From: Anaeramoeba flamelloides | Taxonomy: Eukaryota; Metamonada; Anaeramoebidae | Assembly: GCA_027625915.1 (NCBI GenBank) | Contig: JANTQA010000047.1 | Location: 930,001 to 994,000, forward strand | Reading direction: 5' to 3' | Length of the DNA: 64,000 nt | In this document: piece by piece, positions 34,671 through 46,133 of the stretch | How positions within the stretch are numbered: the first letter of the stretch is position 1 | Layout of the letters: every line of letters starts with the position of its first letter | The notes under the pieces: generated by a model | Databases searched by the model: none | What the model was told of the DNA's origin: nothing | Seen by the model: only the letters and a program-made list of their open reading frames with translations | Made by a program: the position numbers and the translations under genes

Positions 34671-35231
34671 TTAAGGATTACAATCCTTGAAATTAGAAAA
34701 AAGATTATCTTGTGTCGTTTGTTACCACTTGTTAATTTGGTTCTTAGCTGATTGATCTGGCCCTTGGTATGAATTTTAATAGTGTTTCAAAATGGCAATT
34801 TTTGACAATTTATATTTTTTATTTCCAAAATCCGATTTGAAGAGTGTAAGATTAATAGATTAGCAGGTGTTCAAGAATAACTGTAGATTTTTGGGTTTTT
34901 GAAAAGAATCTTGAAACACTTTTTTGTCAATTAACCAAATGAAAAAATTAATTTTTTTTAAAAGCTCCAAATAAAACCAAACTTTATTAAAAATTTCAAT
35001 CAACAACCTACAAACTACATTTTTTTATAACTTAAGTTCGATCCAATTAATCTTAAAGTCTTCAATTCGGATTTCGGAAAAAAAAAAAATAAATTGTCAA
35101 AAATTGCCATTTTGAACGACTATTAAAATTCATACCAAGGGCCAGATCGATCAGCTAAGAACCAAATTAACAAGTGGTAACAAATGACACAAGATAATCT
35201 TTTTTCAAATTTCAGGGATTGTAAACCTTAA
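34671..35231. mobile_element. Family J long-TIR element with TTAA flanks (piggyBac-like MITE)
   Basis: Inverted arms of about 185 nt (34675-34860 and 35045-35227) are roughly 90% alike by eye. Both start GG(A/T)TTACAATCC and contain TTACCACTTGTTAATTTGGT. TTAA lies immediately outside each arm (34671-34674, 35228-35231). TTAA duplication is the hallmark of piggyBac elements, but TTAA is common in DNA this AT-rich. The ~185-nt middle encodes nothing recognisable. Confidence 0.8.
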
Positions 35232-35992
35232 TGGATTTAAAATTATTTTCCTTTTAACTTGAAAAATCGAACAATTGGTGCAAACTTTTTTAATAAAAAA
35301 AAACAGTTTAGCTAATCCAAATTAATGATCCATACTCTAAAAAATTAAATTATACTAATAAAAATATTATCTCAAAGGCCAATAAGAAGCTGAAATAAAT
35401 CTCTCAAAAAAATACTTTTTAATTGAATATATGTATATAGTTGGGCTTTTTCAATGAATATTTTAATAAATAACCGAGGAGTAATTGAAATTGTCTTTTA
35501 TTAATTGATAAAAATAATAAATTAAAGAACAATATGTTTGAAAAAAAAATACAAACACAAACCTAACAAAGTCCCCTAAAAATTTCATATCTTAATAATA
35601 TAAAAAAAAATTTCAAAACATTTGGAGATGATAAAAAAAGTTTTGAATAATTTTGATATTCAAATGGTCAACAAGCTAACTTATTCAAGTAAAACAAAAT
35701 CCGAAATAAAATTCATAAAGATTAATATCATAGATTTTTGAGATAATTACAAAAATTTTATCTTTGAAAGAAAAAACAAAAATCAACACCTAAAAAGTTT
35801 GATCCCTTTGATAAAAATCAAATACTTTTTTTTTACCTTGCTGAAAATTATTTTTCGTTTATCAAAGAAAAATTAAGAGTGATACCGTTGATTACAAAAT
35901 AAACCTTAAAATATTTTCATTCAGTTTTTAAAATAAAGTTTATTAAATATTGTAAAATTTTCAAATTTTTAGATCGTTTATACTATAGTCAA

Positions 35993-36459
35993 AATAAAGC
36001 GTGCAGAAAAATATAATGCGTGTTTCAAAAAAAAAGCGTGTTTTATTGTTATAGTTGACCAAAACATCAACCGATCAAAGAAACCAATAATAAAACCTAA
36101 AAAAATATGGTATTGGTTTCTTAAGTTCTATTATTTAAAAAGAAATTCTAAAAATGAAGGAGCAAATTGCAAAATTTGTCTTAAAAAATAGAGTAAATTT
36201 TTCAGAAAATTTTAATCGTTAAAAAAACAAAAAATTTCAAAAAAATTGAGAATAGTATGGAAATTTTTCAACTATTTGCATGAATAATTTAAATTTTACT
36301 GAAAATATCCAGACATTTACTTTCAAAATTGATTTGAACTTTAGTATACAATTTGGTAGTATTTTGGGGGTTGCCTTGGTACAAGAATAAAAAAAAGCAC
36401 GTAAATATTTTGAAACACGGATTATAGTCATTATGAACGCATTATTTTGATTACTGTAG
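35993..36459. mobile_element. Family M element, copy 2 (uninterrupted)
   Basis: Left end TATAGTCAAAATAAAGCGTG; right end complement TACAGTAATCAAAATAATGC. It aligns with 6850-7068 plus 7564-7833 and supplies the empty site for the family B insertion there. A 64-codon minus-strand frame inside (36237-36431) is not recognised. Confidence 0.75.
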
Positions 36460-37323
36460 AAACTTGAATTATTAATTTACCTTTTTGAATTGGAAACTTT
36501 GATGAGATTTGTTTTAACTTTTGGGTTAGATTGATTTTTTTGGTAAAGCCGTATGAAAATGTTGATCTTTTTATTTTACAATTAGCAGTTCAATCAAAAC
36601 AATTGGATAATCATGAAATTAACAAACTGTTTGATCTTAATTCGAATACTTATGGTCAAATAAAAGTTCTTTTTTGGATTTTACTTTTCCCTTTTTTAAG
36701 GAAAAAAAAAAAGTGCGATCCCTAAATTGAATGACCTTTTTCTTTAGTCAATTTCACACTTGACATTTTTCAAAAAAAAAAAAAAAAGCATTAAACGCCA
36801 ACATTCCTATTTTAATCAATTTATTTTGCAACTCAGAAAATTGGGATTTGAGATCAATTATAATATTTAGGAAAAGGGTTATTTTGTATAATTATAAACA
36901 CAACTCTCTTAATCTTCAAGTGTGTTGAAATTCTTAACAAAAAAAAACTCAAAAAAATGCAAAACAAATAGTAATAAAAAAATGTAGGTATTTTATTGTA
37001 ATTTCCTTTTAAAAAGGAAAAAAAAAAATAATAGTACAATTGTGACATTTCAATTGTTAGTACAAAAAAAAGGAATACTAATATGAAAAAAGCGGAAAAA
37101 AAAAAAAAGTCTAAATTATCCTACAAAAGAGATAATAATGAAAAAGTAAAGAAAAAAAAAAGAAATAATCGAAAAGAAAATATCAAAAGAATATTTTCTA
37201 ATAAGTTTGTCTATAATTAAGAAAAAGCAAAAAAATAAAAAAAAAAAAAGTCGTGAAAAGATTATTCCGAATGATAATCATTTGGTAAAAATTAAAAACA
37301 GCCACTGTTAAGAGCATTTCTAA
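36460..37323. other. AT-rich spacer downstream of the telobox gene
   Basis: A-rich tracts occur around 36770-36790 and 37070-37260. A 64-codon plus-strand frame (36531-36725) has somewhat mixed composition (ENVDLFILQLAVQSKQLDNH) but no recognised domain. The 3' UTR of the minus-strand gene ending at 37324 should lie at the right edge. Confidence 0.4.
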
Positions 37324-38148
37324 TTAATTTAAGTGTGACACATTGTGTCTGTTTGTCCATTGGCTGTAATTGTATTTTAGTTGTATTGTTTCCATCGAGT
37401 CTATTTTTGTCAAGTTTCTCCATTTGTCCTTGAGGTCATGAGGTGTGCGCTTGGAGTGGAAACTGTACATGGGGTCTCGTTTGATTTTCGACCATTTGCC
37501 GATCCCATAGTTGACAACCCCGTCTATTAAGCAATTACATTCGTGATCGCTCCAGAAAACCCTCAGCTTGGCAAATTTAATGGGTCGTGCTTCGTAGGAT
37601 TTTTTCCTTTTCCCACGCTTTTTTTTCTGTGTCCTTTTGACTCCCGTAAGGCTGTTTCTTCGCTTCCTTTTGAGATCTTGGTGGGGTAAATAATCTTCGT
37701 CGTCTTCTTCGTCAGAAAACTCGCTTTCGCTTTGCTCAATAAAATCTTCAAAAATTCTTTTTTGTCGCTTTTCGAAAATGTGGATTTGTTCTTGCTCTTG
37801 TTCTTGGTCTCGTTCGAGTTCTTGATCTTGATCTTGCAATTGTTCTCGTTCGAGGATACTTTGGTGTTCCAGTTCGTGTTCTTTGATTTGGATTTGCTGC
37901 AATTCTTGCTTGGGGCTGCGATTACCCTTTGCTTCTTGGAAATGTCTTTTGTTGTTGATCTCCTTTTGATTCTTGAATGTTTGTGGGTTTGCTGTGGAAT
38001 TGATTCTGGAGATAGTGTTTTGCAAGTGAAGTGTAACCAACGAAATACATGCAACTTGTTCTTTTGGTGTGCGCTTTTTCAGATAAGGCAAAAGCTCAAT
38101 TGAAAAATTTTGTACATTAAATATTTGCTCTTGGTTTGTGTTGTTCAT
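37324..38148 (-). CDS. Telobox/Myb-type DNA-binding protein (telomere-repeat-binding-factor-like)
   Basis: 274 residues from the ATG at 38148. A C-terminal single Myb/SANT repeat (about residues 195-250) has the spaced tryptophans FWSDHE...GKWSKI...KWRNL. DLKDKWRNL is the telobox motif that reads TTAGGG-type telomeric DNA in TRF1/TRF2, Taz1 and plant TRFL proteins. GVVNYGIGKWSKI matches their second helix. The middle is low complexity: Gln/Glu repeats (about 80-130), an acidic patch (SESEFSDEEDDED) and a basic KRKRR/KKKRGKRKK stretch that could be a nuclear signal. The coding frame continues upstream of this ATG (DDQILEYIPKKPK) to an AG at 38192, preceded by a pyrimidine-rich run, so a 5' exon may be missing. 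No TRFH domain was identified. Telomere binding is inferred from the motif. Confidence 0.86.
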   Translation of the reverse strand: MNNTNQEQIFNVQNFSIELLPYLKKRTPKEQVACISLVTLHLQNTISRINSTANPQTFKNQKEINNKRHFQEAKGNRSPKQELQQIQIKEHELEHQSILEREQLQDQDQELERDQEQEQEQIHIFEKRQKRIFEDFIEQSESEFSDEEDDEDYLPHQDLKRKRRNSLTGVKRTQKKKRGKRKKSYEARPIKFAKLRVFWSDHECNCLIDGVVNYGIGKWSKIKRDPMYSFHSKRTPHDLKDKWRNLTKIDSMETIQLKYNYSQWTNRHNVSHLN

Positions 38149-38560
38149 CTTGGGTTTTTTGGGAATGTACTCTAAGATTTGATCGTCTAAAATTCAAAGT
38201 GAAAGTGGATTAAAAAAAAAAAAAAAAGTTTGAAAATGAATAAAAATAAAGCAAAAAAGATTAAAAAAAAAATCTAAGTAAAATATTTTTTGTAAATTAA
38301 AAAATAATGATTCTTTGTAAATTAAAAATTATTTTGTAAAAACTGTGATTTCTAGAAATAAGAACAGTGTCATTTTTTGATCAATTAGAAGTCAAAAAAA
38401 CAATTACTTTTAAATAATTACTTTTTAATTTTTTTTTTAAACAAAACTTTGGGTTTATACCCAATCGCGAGCAGATTTTTAAATAGCATCACAAATGGTT
38501 ATGGGTTTATATCCAACTGTGAAAATTTTCAAAGTCTTATTTTTCGAAAAAAGTAACTTT

Positions 38561-38602
38561 TTGGTGTTTCAGTTTTCCCGACAATCTGTTCTGAAACACC
38601 AA
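38561..38602. other. Perfect 12-bp stem-loop
   Basis: TTGGTGTTTCAG and CTGAAACACCAA pair perfectly around an 18-nt loop containing CCCGACAATC. It lies about 400 nt upstream of the telobox gene start. It is more GC-rich than its surroundings. It might be a transposon scar or a regulatory hairpin; no match to a known element was recognised. Confidence 0.6.
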
Positions 38603-40714
38603 TAATTTCGGAGGATATGTTGATCGAATTGTGACAAAAAATTTTTTAACTCTTTTCCAAATTAAGATTCTCAACTTTTATTGGGACAATATTTTGTTTG
38701 GTAATTTGAACCTTTTTGGTACATTTTTTTTTTTTTTTCATTCAAGGTCTTTGATGATCTAAGGATTTGACTGATCACTTTATTTATTTTTACTTTATCC
38801 AAATTGAAATAGTTGGGTCAAAGATTAATTTTTTTACTTTGTTCATTAAGACAATTAAAAAAATCTCATTACATTTTTTTATTATTGAATTGCAAATTTA
38901 ATATTTACATTTTTGGGACTTGCAACCTTTCCTCTCAAAAAATAACGCTTGGTAGATTGCTTTCATAATACATGAAAGTTTGAAAGTATTAACGATAATA
39001 CCTTAAAAAATTTTCATTTGTAAAAATTGAAAACAAAATACTTTTCAATTTGGTAAATTTATCAATCCCTTCACAATATTGTTAAAATTTAATACTAAGG
39101 AGTAGATTAAGAGCTAAGGGAAGGAACAAAATGATTTTGTTAAACAAATATGGATTTGGATCTTTGATTAGTTTGAGGTACTGAACTTAAATATTTTAAA
39201 GATCGTTGTTCTTTTTGTGAGAAAGGCATAATGGAAAAAAATTTTTGAATGGATTATTTTTTGAATGAAAAATTGTGAAAAAATTTGCACTATTTTTTAA
39301 AACAAAAATCTTAAAATACGAACACACAAACAATAATAGGGGTTTTATTTTCAAAGTTAATAAGATCACACGACTTTGTTCATTTTATACACAAAATATT
39401 CTTCATTTGAAAAATCCAAAATGCATGGAAAATAACTCTTTTTCGGTTTAATTTATTCAAAACCATTTTTTGAGAGGAACGTCTATGTACTGGGTTCTCA
39501 AACACAAGGCCATAAGTTTAAAGACATCAACAATATAAATTTATGTTAAAGATCATTTGATCATGTAAAAAAGTTGATAAAGAGGGATTTTGTTCCATTT
39601 TAAGAATCAAACATACATAGCTAACGTAAGAGTTCAAGGTGGTGATGTTTTCCAAATATTTATTAAAAGCAAGGGAAAAATAAATTTTTCGCATGCTTAC
39701 AATTGTAAAATAATTTTTACTAAATTTTCCTTACCCCATATTTTTTGAAAAAAGGTAAGGTTAGTTGATGTTATTATGGAGTATTAACACGACTAGCTAA
39801 ACCCAACAGATTGAATCCAAATTACATTACCTCCCAATCAAACCTAAAAAAGTAACAATTTTCCAAAAAGTCACACTACTGTTTTTTTCCAATTAATGAT
39901 TGAAAATTTTTTTTTCATTTTCCAAAATGTATATTTTTTATTACTGTTACAATCAATTTAAAAGAGTTAAAATGTTGTCTTGGAGTTCTATAAGGTAGTT
40001 TAGTTAAATGTATAAAAATATCATTTCTAAACAATTAGTTGAATATTTTAGGGGTTTTCAACTATTTGTTCATATAAAAATATTTTGGAGAATTTGAAAC
40101 AAAAAATTTTCATTTTTGAATTGGAAAAGAATCGTATTAAAAACTTGTTTTTATTTCCATTTTTCTGACGTGTAACTAAATGCCACTACGACCAATTGAA
40201 GATTAAAGTTCATTAAAGAGGCATAATTAAAAATTCTAAAAATCTCATTTCAAATTGGTTTTATGAAGAGCTTGGATTTTTATTAATTACAAATTCAGAT
40301 TCAAATCAAAGACTAAGTTCTTAAATAACTGCTTCCATACAAGGACAATAGGCCATGATTAATTCGTGGCAATATACAATTAAAAATAAAAAAAAAAGAT
40401 CTTGGGTTATTACCAACACATATTGGGTAAAATATTTGGTCGACTCTAAAAATAAATTTTCATTTTTTATTGTACACAAGTGTAAATTACACTCTAGAGA
40501 ACATCACAGAATATTTTTTAAACTAAATTTTATTTCAAAACCACATGTTTCACAATTAAACATTAGAAAATGTGTAACATAAATAATTTCCTTTAATAAT
40601 TATATTTATTGGATAATTTATTTTTTAATAGTTCCTTCTAAAAGTATATTGTTATTTTGTTAGCTTGAAATTTAAATCAACCAAATCTAAAATTCACAAA
40701 AAAAAAAAAAAACA

Positions 40715-41935
40715 AAATAATTTTTTTTAATTACAAATAAGAGGGGTTAAATAACACCTCCCTTAAATAATAAAGTTTTTTTTTTTACTTTTTAAAATAA
40801 CAAGAAATTTTATTTAATTTTCTTTTCATTTCAAAAATTAAAAAAAAACCACCGTTAGCTTTTCCAGAATTTAAAAGAATTGAGTAAAATCTTTGATTTT
40901 TCTCTATATTTTTTAATTTTGGAAAAGCTAGGCACCCTAGGGCACTCCACAGTACTTCTCGAATTCGTAAATTTTTATTTAGGAAGTGTATTAAAGACCC
41001 AAGAAAATGTTTATTACCCACTAAGACTAATAAGCAGATTGAATAATTTTTTTATTAATAATATTAGAATTATTATTATTTTTTAATATATGTCCTTAAT
41101 ATTAAAAATTATTATTTTTTTCTGATTAATAGTTTTCAAAATATAGCTTATAACAAAATTCTATTAACCACTGTGATAAAATTTTTTAGAATCAAAACAA
41201 TCTCAACTTTTGAATATCGAAAATATTTTTTGGAATTAGTGTGCACTTTTTTATTTTTTTTTTACTGAAAAATTGTACTGAGGAAAATTTGAAACCAAAG
41301 AATCAGTTAAAATATTAAATGAGAAGATTTTTGTAGAGATTTTATCTTATTCAAATAACCCTTTTTTTAATTTTACCATTTAAAACTAAAAAAACATTTG
41401 AAGACCAAATTAGTGCCTTTTGTGAAAATAAAATTCCAATAATTTCGAATTTGTTTTAGTAAATGAGTTAAAATAAGATGTTATATATATAAAATACAAA
41501 ATTTCAAGTTTGAATTCAATGATTTTGGTAAAAAATGTTTTCAAGAAAAAGTTAAATTGAAACTTTATTTATTTTTATTTTATCATTTAGATTTTCTATT
41601 TTTTTTTATGGAAGGCATTTGATCAGTTTTCCATTTTTAGTGTTTTTTTTTTTGGACGTAGGGAAATATTAGATATATTATTTTTATTTTAATTCAAATA
41701 TCCAGATTTTTACGATTATTTTCATAGGCTAGAAAATTCCACAGAAAATTATCTAAATCTTCAATGATTTCAAATTGTTGTTTTTTTTTTAATAATTCAC
41801 AATATTTTATTTTATTATTATTCATAACATAAGAATAACTATTAAGATAATTTGTAAAATTTCTGAGTAAAAAAACAATAATTAAAAAAATAATCGTTTT
41901 TAAAATAACACATATCAGCTCTGTAAACACATTTT
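40715..41935 (-). mobile_element. 5'-truncated LINE split by a family C insertion
   Basis: On the minus strand, 41935-41694 encodes a zinc-knuckle segment (LRNFTNYLNSYSYVMNNNKI, then FLWNFLAYENNRKN) with several knuckle cysteines already lost. After the family C element (41087-41666) the same strand continues at 41065 with LVGNKHFLGSLIHFLNKNLR, the normal C-terminal end. A 3' UTR follows, then a hairpin GAGG...CCTC (40741-40760) and the tail. Order and strand match the copy at 48516-48950, so the two halves are one LINE copy. Confidence 0.75.
41087..41666 (-). mobile_element. Family C element, copy 1, inside a LINE
   Basis: It is the reverse complement of 46134-46709. The ends read TATGTCCTTAAT and the complement of CTACG(A/T)CC...CACTAAAAATG. 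Interior: GTGTGCAC, ATTTTTGGAATTAGTG. Similar AT-rich 25-mers beginning ATATTAGA lie just outside the left end and at the right end, and may be an imperfect target duplication. Confidence 0.75.
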
Positions 41936-44900
41936 ATACATTATAAGATATTTTACCCTTATACTAATATGCTGATGATAGAAATGATAAAAGAAACTAA
42001 AAATAAACACCAAGTAAACTAGATATTTATTTCTTGAATATATACAACCAAAATGAGTTCTGAACATATATTAAAACAAATTACTTTCAACTGGGTCAAT
42101 ATGAATGCAAGATTTTATCTACAAATTTCAAATACATTTTTTTACAAAAAATTGGCAATTTTTTAGTTTTTTTCTTGAGGTTTTATTCTATTTTGATACT
42201 CCCCATTTACACATTCTGCAAAACAAATGTATCCAAGAAATACTCATTGACTCTCTTTTTCAATGAAATTGTTATCATTTTTCCCGGGGTAGGTGAAGAA
42301 AATGACCAAAAATTACAGATCTACAATGATGATTTAATTAACTTATACTTTAGATCAACTTCTTTACACTTGCTTTCTCTTTCAATTTTGGCTATTTTCA
42401 AATTGTAAATCGTTATTTATTGTTATTAAAAATAAGTTTTTAGGATGAGGTTGTGAGTTTCTAATCATTAAAATTATATGGGTTATAGGATTACCCAAAG
42501 TAGTAAAATTTATGTAGATCAAGTTTAGCAACTTATACAAATTTACAAAAAAAGTGAAAATTCAAAGAGTCTAATGATCATCTGAATTCAATCCCATTTG
42601 AATGCTTTTAACAAACATTTATAATAATAAAATTGAGTTGATATTTTTCGAGATCAAATTGATCAATTTATTTGAGCATGGTTATTTAAAGTTGATTTTT
42701 CAAAATATTGGAAGAGTGAAAAATTTTCAAAATTATTAAAAAAATTGGTAGAATTTTTGGCATCATTTTTTTTTTAAATTTAGGAAAAATTATAAATATA
42801 TTTTATTGTTTTTATTTTTATTTTAATTATGGATATTAAATAGCCTTTTTCTAATTATAATTCTTGTATTTTTTTTAATTTCTCAAAAATAAGTAAATTA
42901 TACTCCTCTAACGACGATATTAAAAATATTAACTATCTAAAATTATCATTAGCATATTTTTTTTCGAATTCACTAAAATAATACCAATTATTTTTGAACT
43001 TAAAAGCTAAAACATTAAAAAAATAAAAAAATGATAAAAATTAACCAATTGTTCCAGGAAAATTTATATGGTTTATTTTATGAAAAAAATATTTGTTAGA
43101 TAATACTCTTATGATTATGCTTATTATTGCTTTTTTTTCTCTCACTTTTATTTTGAGAAATAAATTGTTGAGTTTTTGGTTAAAGTCTCTAAATACAAAA
43201 AATTGAAGCGACATAGGTATCGAAGTAATGTGACCTTTCTTGAGTTCTTAATTAACCAGTTATGTTATAAAAAAAAAAAAAAAAAATAGAATTCAATCCA
43301 TGGTATTTATTTGTTTGTGTTATTTATTTTGAGAGTTTAAAGAGTGCGAAGAAAATAAATTTTTAAAAATGTTGTAATTTAGACAAAGTTGATTTTTTTT
43401 TTTTGATGTTAATTATTCGAATACTTTTTATAGAATTTCAAAATTCGTCACGGTATAATGATCTCGAAAAAAGGAATAAAAAAACTTTTAAGAATTTTTT
43501 CAATTTTTTTAATTAATTTTAATTCATTGATATTCATATTTCAATAAACAATAACTTCAGTAATTAGACTCTATGTTTCAAAAATGAGCAAAATTTTTGC
43601 TTTCTGGTTATTATTTAAATATCACCCTATCAAGAAAAAATTATTACTTATTTTCGTAACTTCGTAAGTATAAAGACAGGCATTAGTGCTTTGGTATTAA
43701 TTGAGCATTAAAAATTGAATAATATTCCCTGAACACAAATACTAAATTGCCGTACTATATATGGCTAGTTGGTATTTACGCTTCATATAACATATAAAAA
43801 CAAAAAATAAAAAACAAACTTTTTTAAAAAAATATTTATTCTAATTTGTGAATAAAAGTTTCTATTTATCTAAAGGGAATCCACTTTTTGTAATTTTTTT
43901 TCCAAAAAATATCAACTTACATAATCACCATAAAAAATATTTATTTGTATTGATAAGTACTCTTAATTTTTCCTAATATAATTAGCTTTTAATAAAAATA
44001 AAAAGTCAATTTTTTAGTTTTTTAATAAAATAATAAAAAGCCATCTTTTTTAGATGTTTACATTAATTATTTGAGATTTAATTTTAATAAAATAATATTA
44101 TTTATAAGATTTGAAATAGTTAGGGCTATGATAAACTACAATTTTTTTTTTTTCATTAAAATTAATATATAATTCCAGAAAGCACTTTTCATTATTCGGT
44201 TTTTTTTTAATTTTTTCTCCAAAAACTTTAATTATCCTTTATATAAAATTAAAAATTTTCTTTTTTATTATTACTTAAAATTTAAGAAATATTCAAAATG
44301 AAGATCACCTTTAGAATTTTCAATGAAGAAAAACATACTTAAGTATTGCGATCTTTTGTACCTAAACTACTGCTTAACCAAAACAGAAGGATAACATTTT
44401 TATTCAAGAACGTATTATTTTTTATAAGTGTAATTTGAAATAATTCACTTTAAAAAATCTGAGTACTTTTACAAAGCTTTCAAACACTTTGAACAGTTTA
44501 CAGAGATAATTCAAGACTCTTTAAGGTTTGGCAAATTGTGATTTTTTAGAGATTTTCTTTCTTATCTTCAAACAATACACTCGTTTCTTGTCTCAAAAAC
44601 TTTGAATAAGTTTTGAGATTCTTTTTGAATAATTAAACTAATAAGGATTGAAATCTTGAATTAAACAAAATACAAAACACTTTTGTTTGAAAACAGAACC
44701 TTTATCTTCTCTACAAATTATAAGAATTGGTTTCAAAAAACTATTATTGAATCTCTTTCAAAAAAAATTCTTTCGTTAAAAGGATTTTTTCTGAACAACA
44801 TATAAATTTTTACCATTCCCAGACATGCTATTTAAACGTACTACCTATACTTTTTTCGTTTTTAAAATCATTGGGATCGAAAATTCATTCTCATTTTTTA

Positions 44901-44941
44901 TATTTTGGTTTTAAAGTAAATCACTATTTTTTCGAAGAATA

Positions 44942-45593
44942 ATGACCGAGAAAGAATCAAATGGTTTGTTTTTTTAAAACACCTCTAAATATTTTTTCTT
45001 TCTTTCCTTCCACAGACCAAAAAACACATAAAAAGAAAGCAGAAATTAAAAACGAAACTAAACACAAACCTTTTCTTTGTCGATCCCAAAACCACAATTT
45101 CTTTTCAATTAAACGATTTTTTTTTCTTTAAAATTTCTCTCTACTTCTTCGTTAACCCCAAGAAATTACATTGACACAAAAAGAAGACAACGAGGTAAAA
45201 AAGGAAGAGGAAAAAAAAGAAGAAGAAGAAAGTGCTTTTTGGACCTTTTTAACAGATGTTGGATCCAAAACATTAGGAATTATCGATTTTATAGGTGAAA
45301 AGGTTTGTGATTTTGTTGGCTTAACAGATTCAAAATACCAACAATGGGTGTACTACAAAGAAGAAGAGGAAGAAGAGAAAGAAAGAAAGCTTTTTGAAGA
45401 ACAAATGAAAATCAATCAGCAATTAGAAGAAATAGAAAATCCCAAAATCATTCAAAATGGAAATGAAAAAGAAAATGAAAAAGTAAATGAAAATGAAAAA
45501 GAAAAAGAAATCTCTTCTGAAGACTCTGAGCAAAGAGAATTTAACAACAAAATCGAAATTAAATCACAACTCCCAATCGAAGAAGAAATTTAA
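44942..45593 (+). CDS. FAM177-like small protein
   Basis: Two proposed exons: 44942-44963 (ATG, MTEKESN plus one base) and 45163-45593 (TAA), with a 199-nt intron GTTTGT...CCCCAAG preceded by a good pyrimidine tract. The product is about 150 residues. The core WTFLTDVGSKTLGIIDFIGE, then KVCDFVGLTDSKYQQWVYY, followed by a Glu-rich helix (YKEEEEEEKERKLFEEQMK), resembles the FAM177 family (short eukaryotic proteins; animal core ...VCDFLGEKIASVLGISTPKYQ). The N-terminal 30 residues and the C-terminal 60 are Glu/Lys/Asn low complexity. Some animal members have been linked to the Golgi; no firm function can be given. The 22-nt first exon is inferred from frame and splice sites only. The second exon is well supported. 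Confidence 0.76.
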
Positions 45594-46133
45594 AAATCCA
45601 CAAATGTTTTGTTTTTATGTTGTTTTTTTCTTTTTTTTTTTCAAAATTTATAAGCGAATTCTTTCGAATTCTTTTTAAAGAAACACTTTTTTGGATCCTT
45701 CAAACTAAAACAGTTGAATTAAACAAAAAAAAAATTCAATTTTTAGTTAAGCTTCCTTTTAACTGAAAAGAAAAACACCATTCTGTAAGAAAAGGAAAAA
45801 AAAACTTGTTTATTTAAAGCTTAATAATAAAGTTTATTTTAAATTCTAAAATTGATATTTATGAATAATACTCTTTTGAATATTAACCCTTGAAGTTTTA
45901 AAGATATTTTTTCTCTTTTTAACTCCTAAAAGAAAGAAAATAAATGATTTTTTTTTTTGAGCCTTGTGCTCTTTAACCAAAGGTTTTTTTTGTTTATTTT
46001 AATACTAAAATCTATTAATTTTCCTATTTTAATAACAACAAAAACCCTGAGAACAACTGTGGTGATAATATATATATTGGTCAATAAAAATAAAATTATT
46101 CAAAAATAATAAAATTAATTAAACCTAACCAAA

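Larger units (their letters stand above)
21382..37323. other. 16-kb region without recognised genes
   Basis: Between two minus-strand genes (Alba, and the telobox protein downstream). It contains a LINE end (21540-22095), families N and D (22640-24093), a tandem duplication (24339-24577), five family A MITEs (27.07-29.13 and 31.72 kb), a family K copy (30560-30931), a long-TIR piggyBac-like element (34671-35231) and family M copy 2 (35993-36459). Open stretches of 60-100 codons occur, for instance 33081-33377 minus and 24851-25169 minus, but none matches a family I know. The remainder is AT-rich sequence in which I see nothing. Confidence 0.6.
38149..44941. other. Intergenic region between the telobox gene and the FAM177-like gene
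   Basis: About 6.8 kb lying upstream of both divergent genes. A missing 5' exon of the telobox gene could lie here; none was recognised. It holds a perfect 12-bp hairpin (38561-38602), a LINE split by a family C element (40715-41935) and short unrecognised frames at 40355-40582 (plus, 75 codons, moderately mixed composition) and 42175-42408 (plus, 77 codons). From 42410 to 44940 I see only AT-rich sequence. Confidence 0.5.

Noticed and set aside
37563-38103. 163-codon and 123-codon frames over the telobox gene
   Set aside because: Shadows created by the Glu/Gln/Lys/Arg-rich low-complexity part of the real gene.
41960-41995. YADD-like tetrapeptide reminiscent of a reverse transcriptase active site
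   Set aside because: The frame is stopped on both sides and the neighbouring residues do not fit the RT motif; chance.
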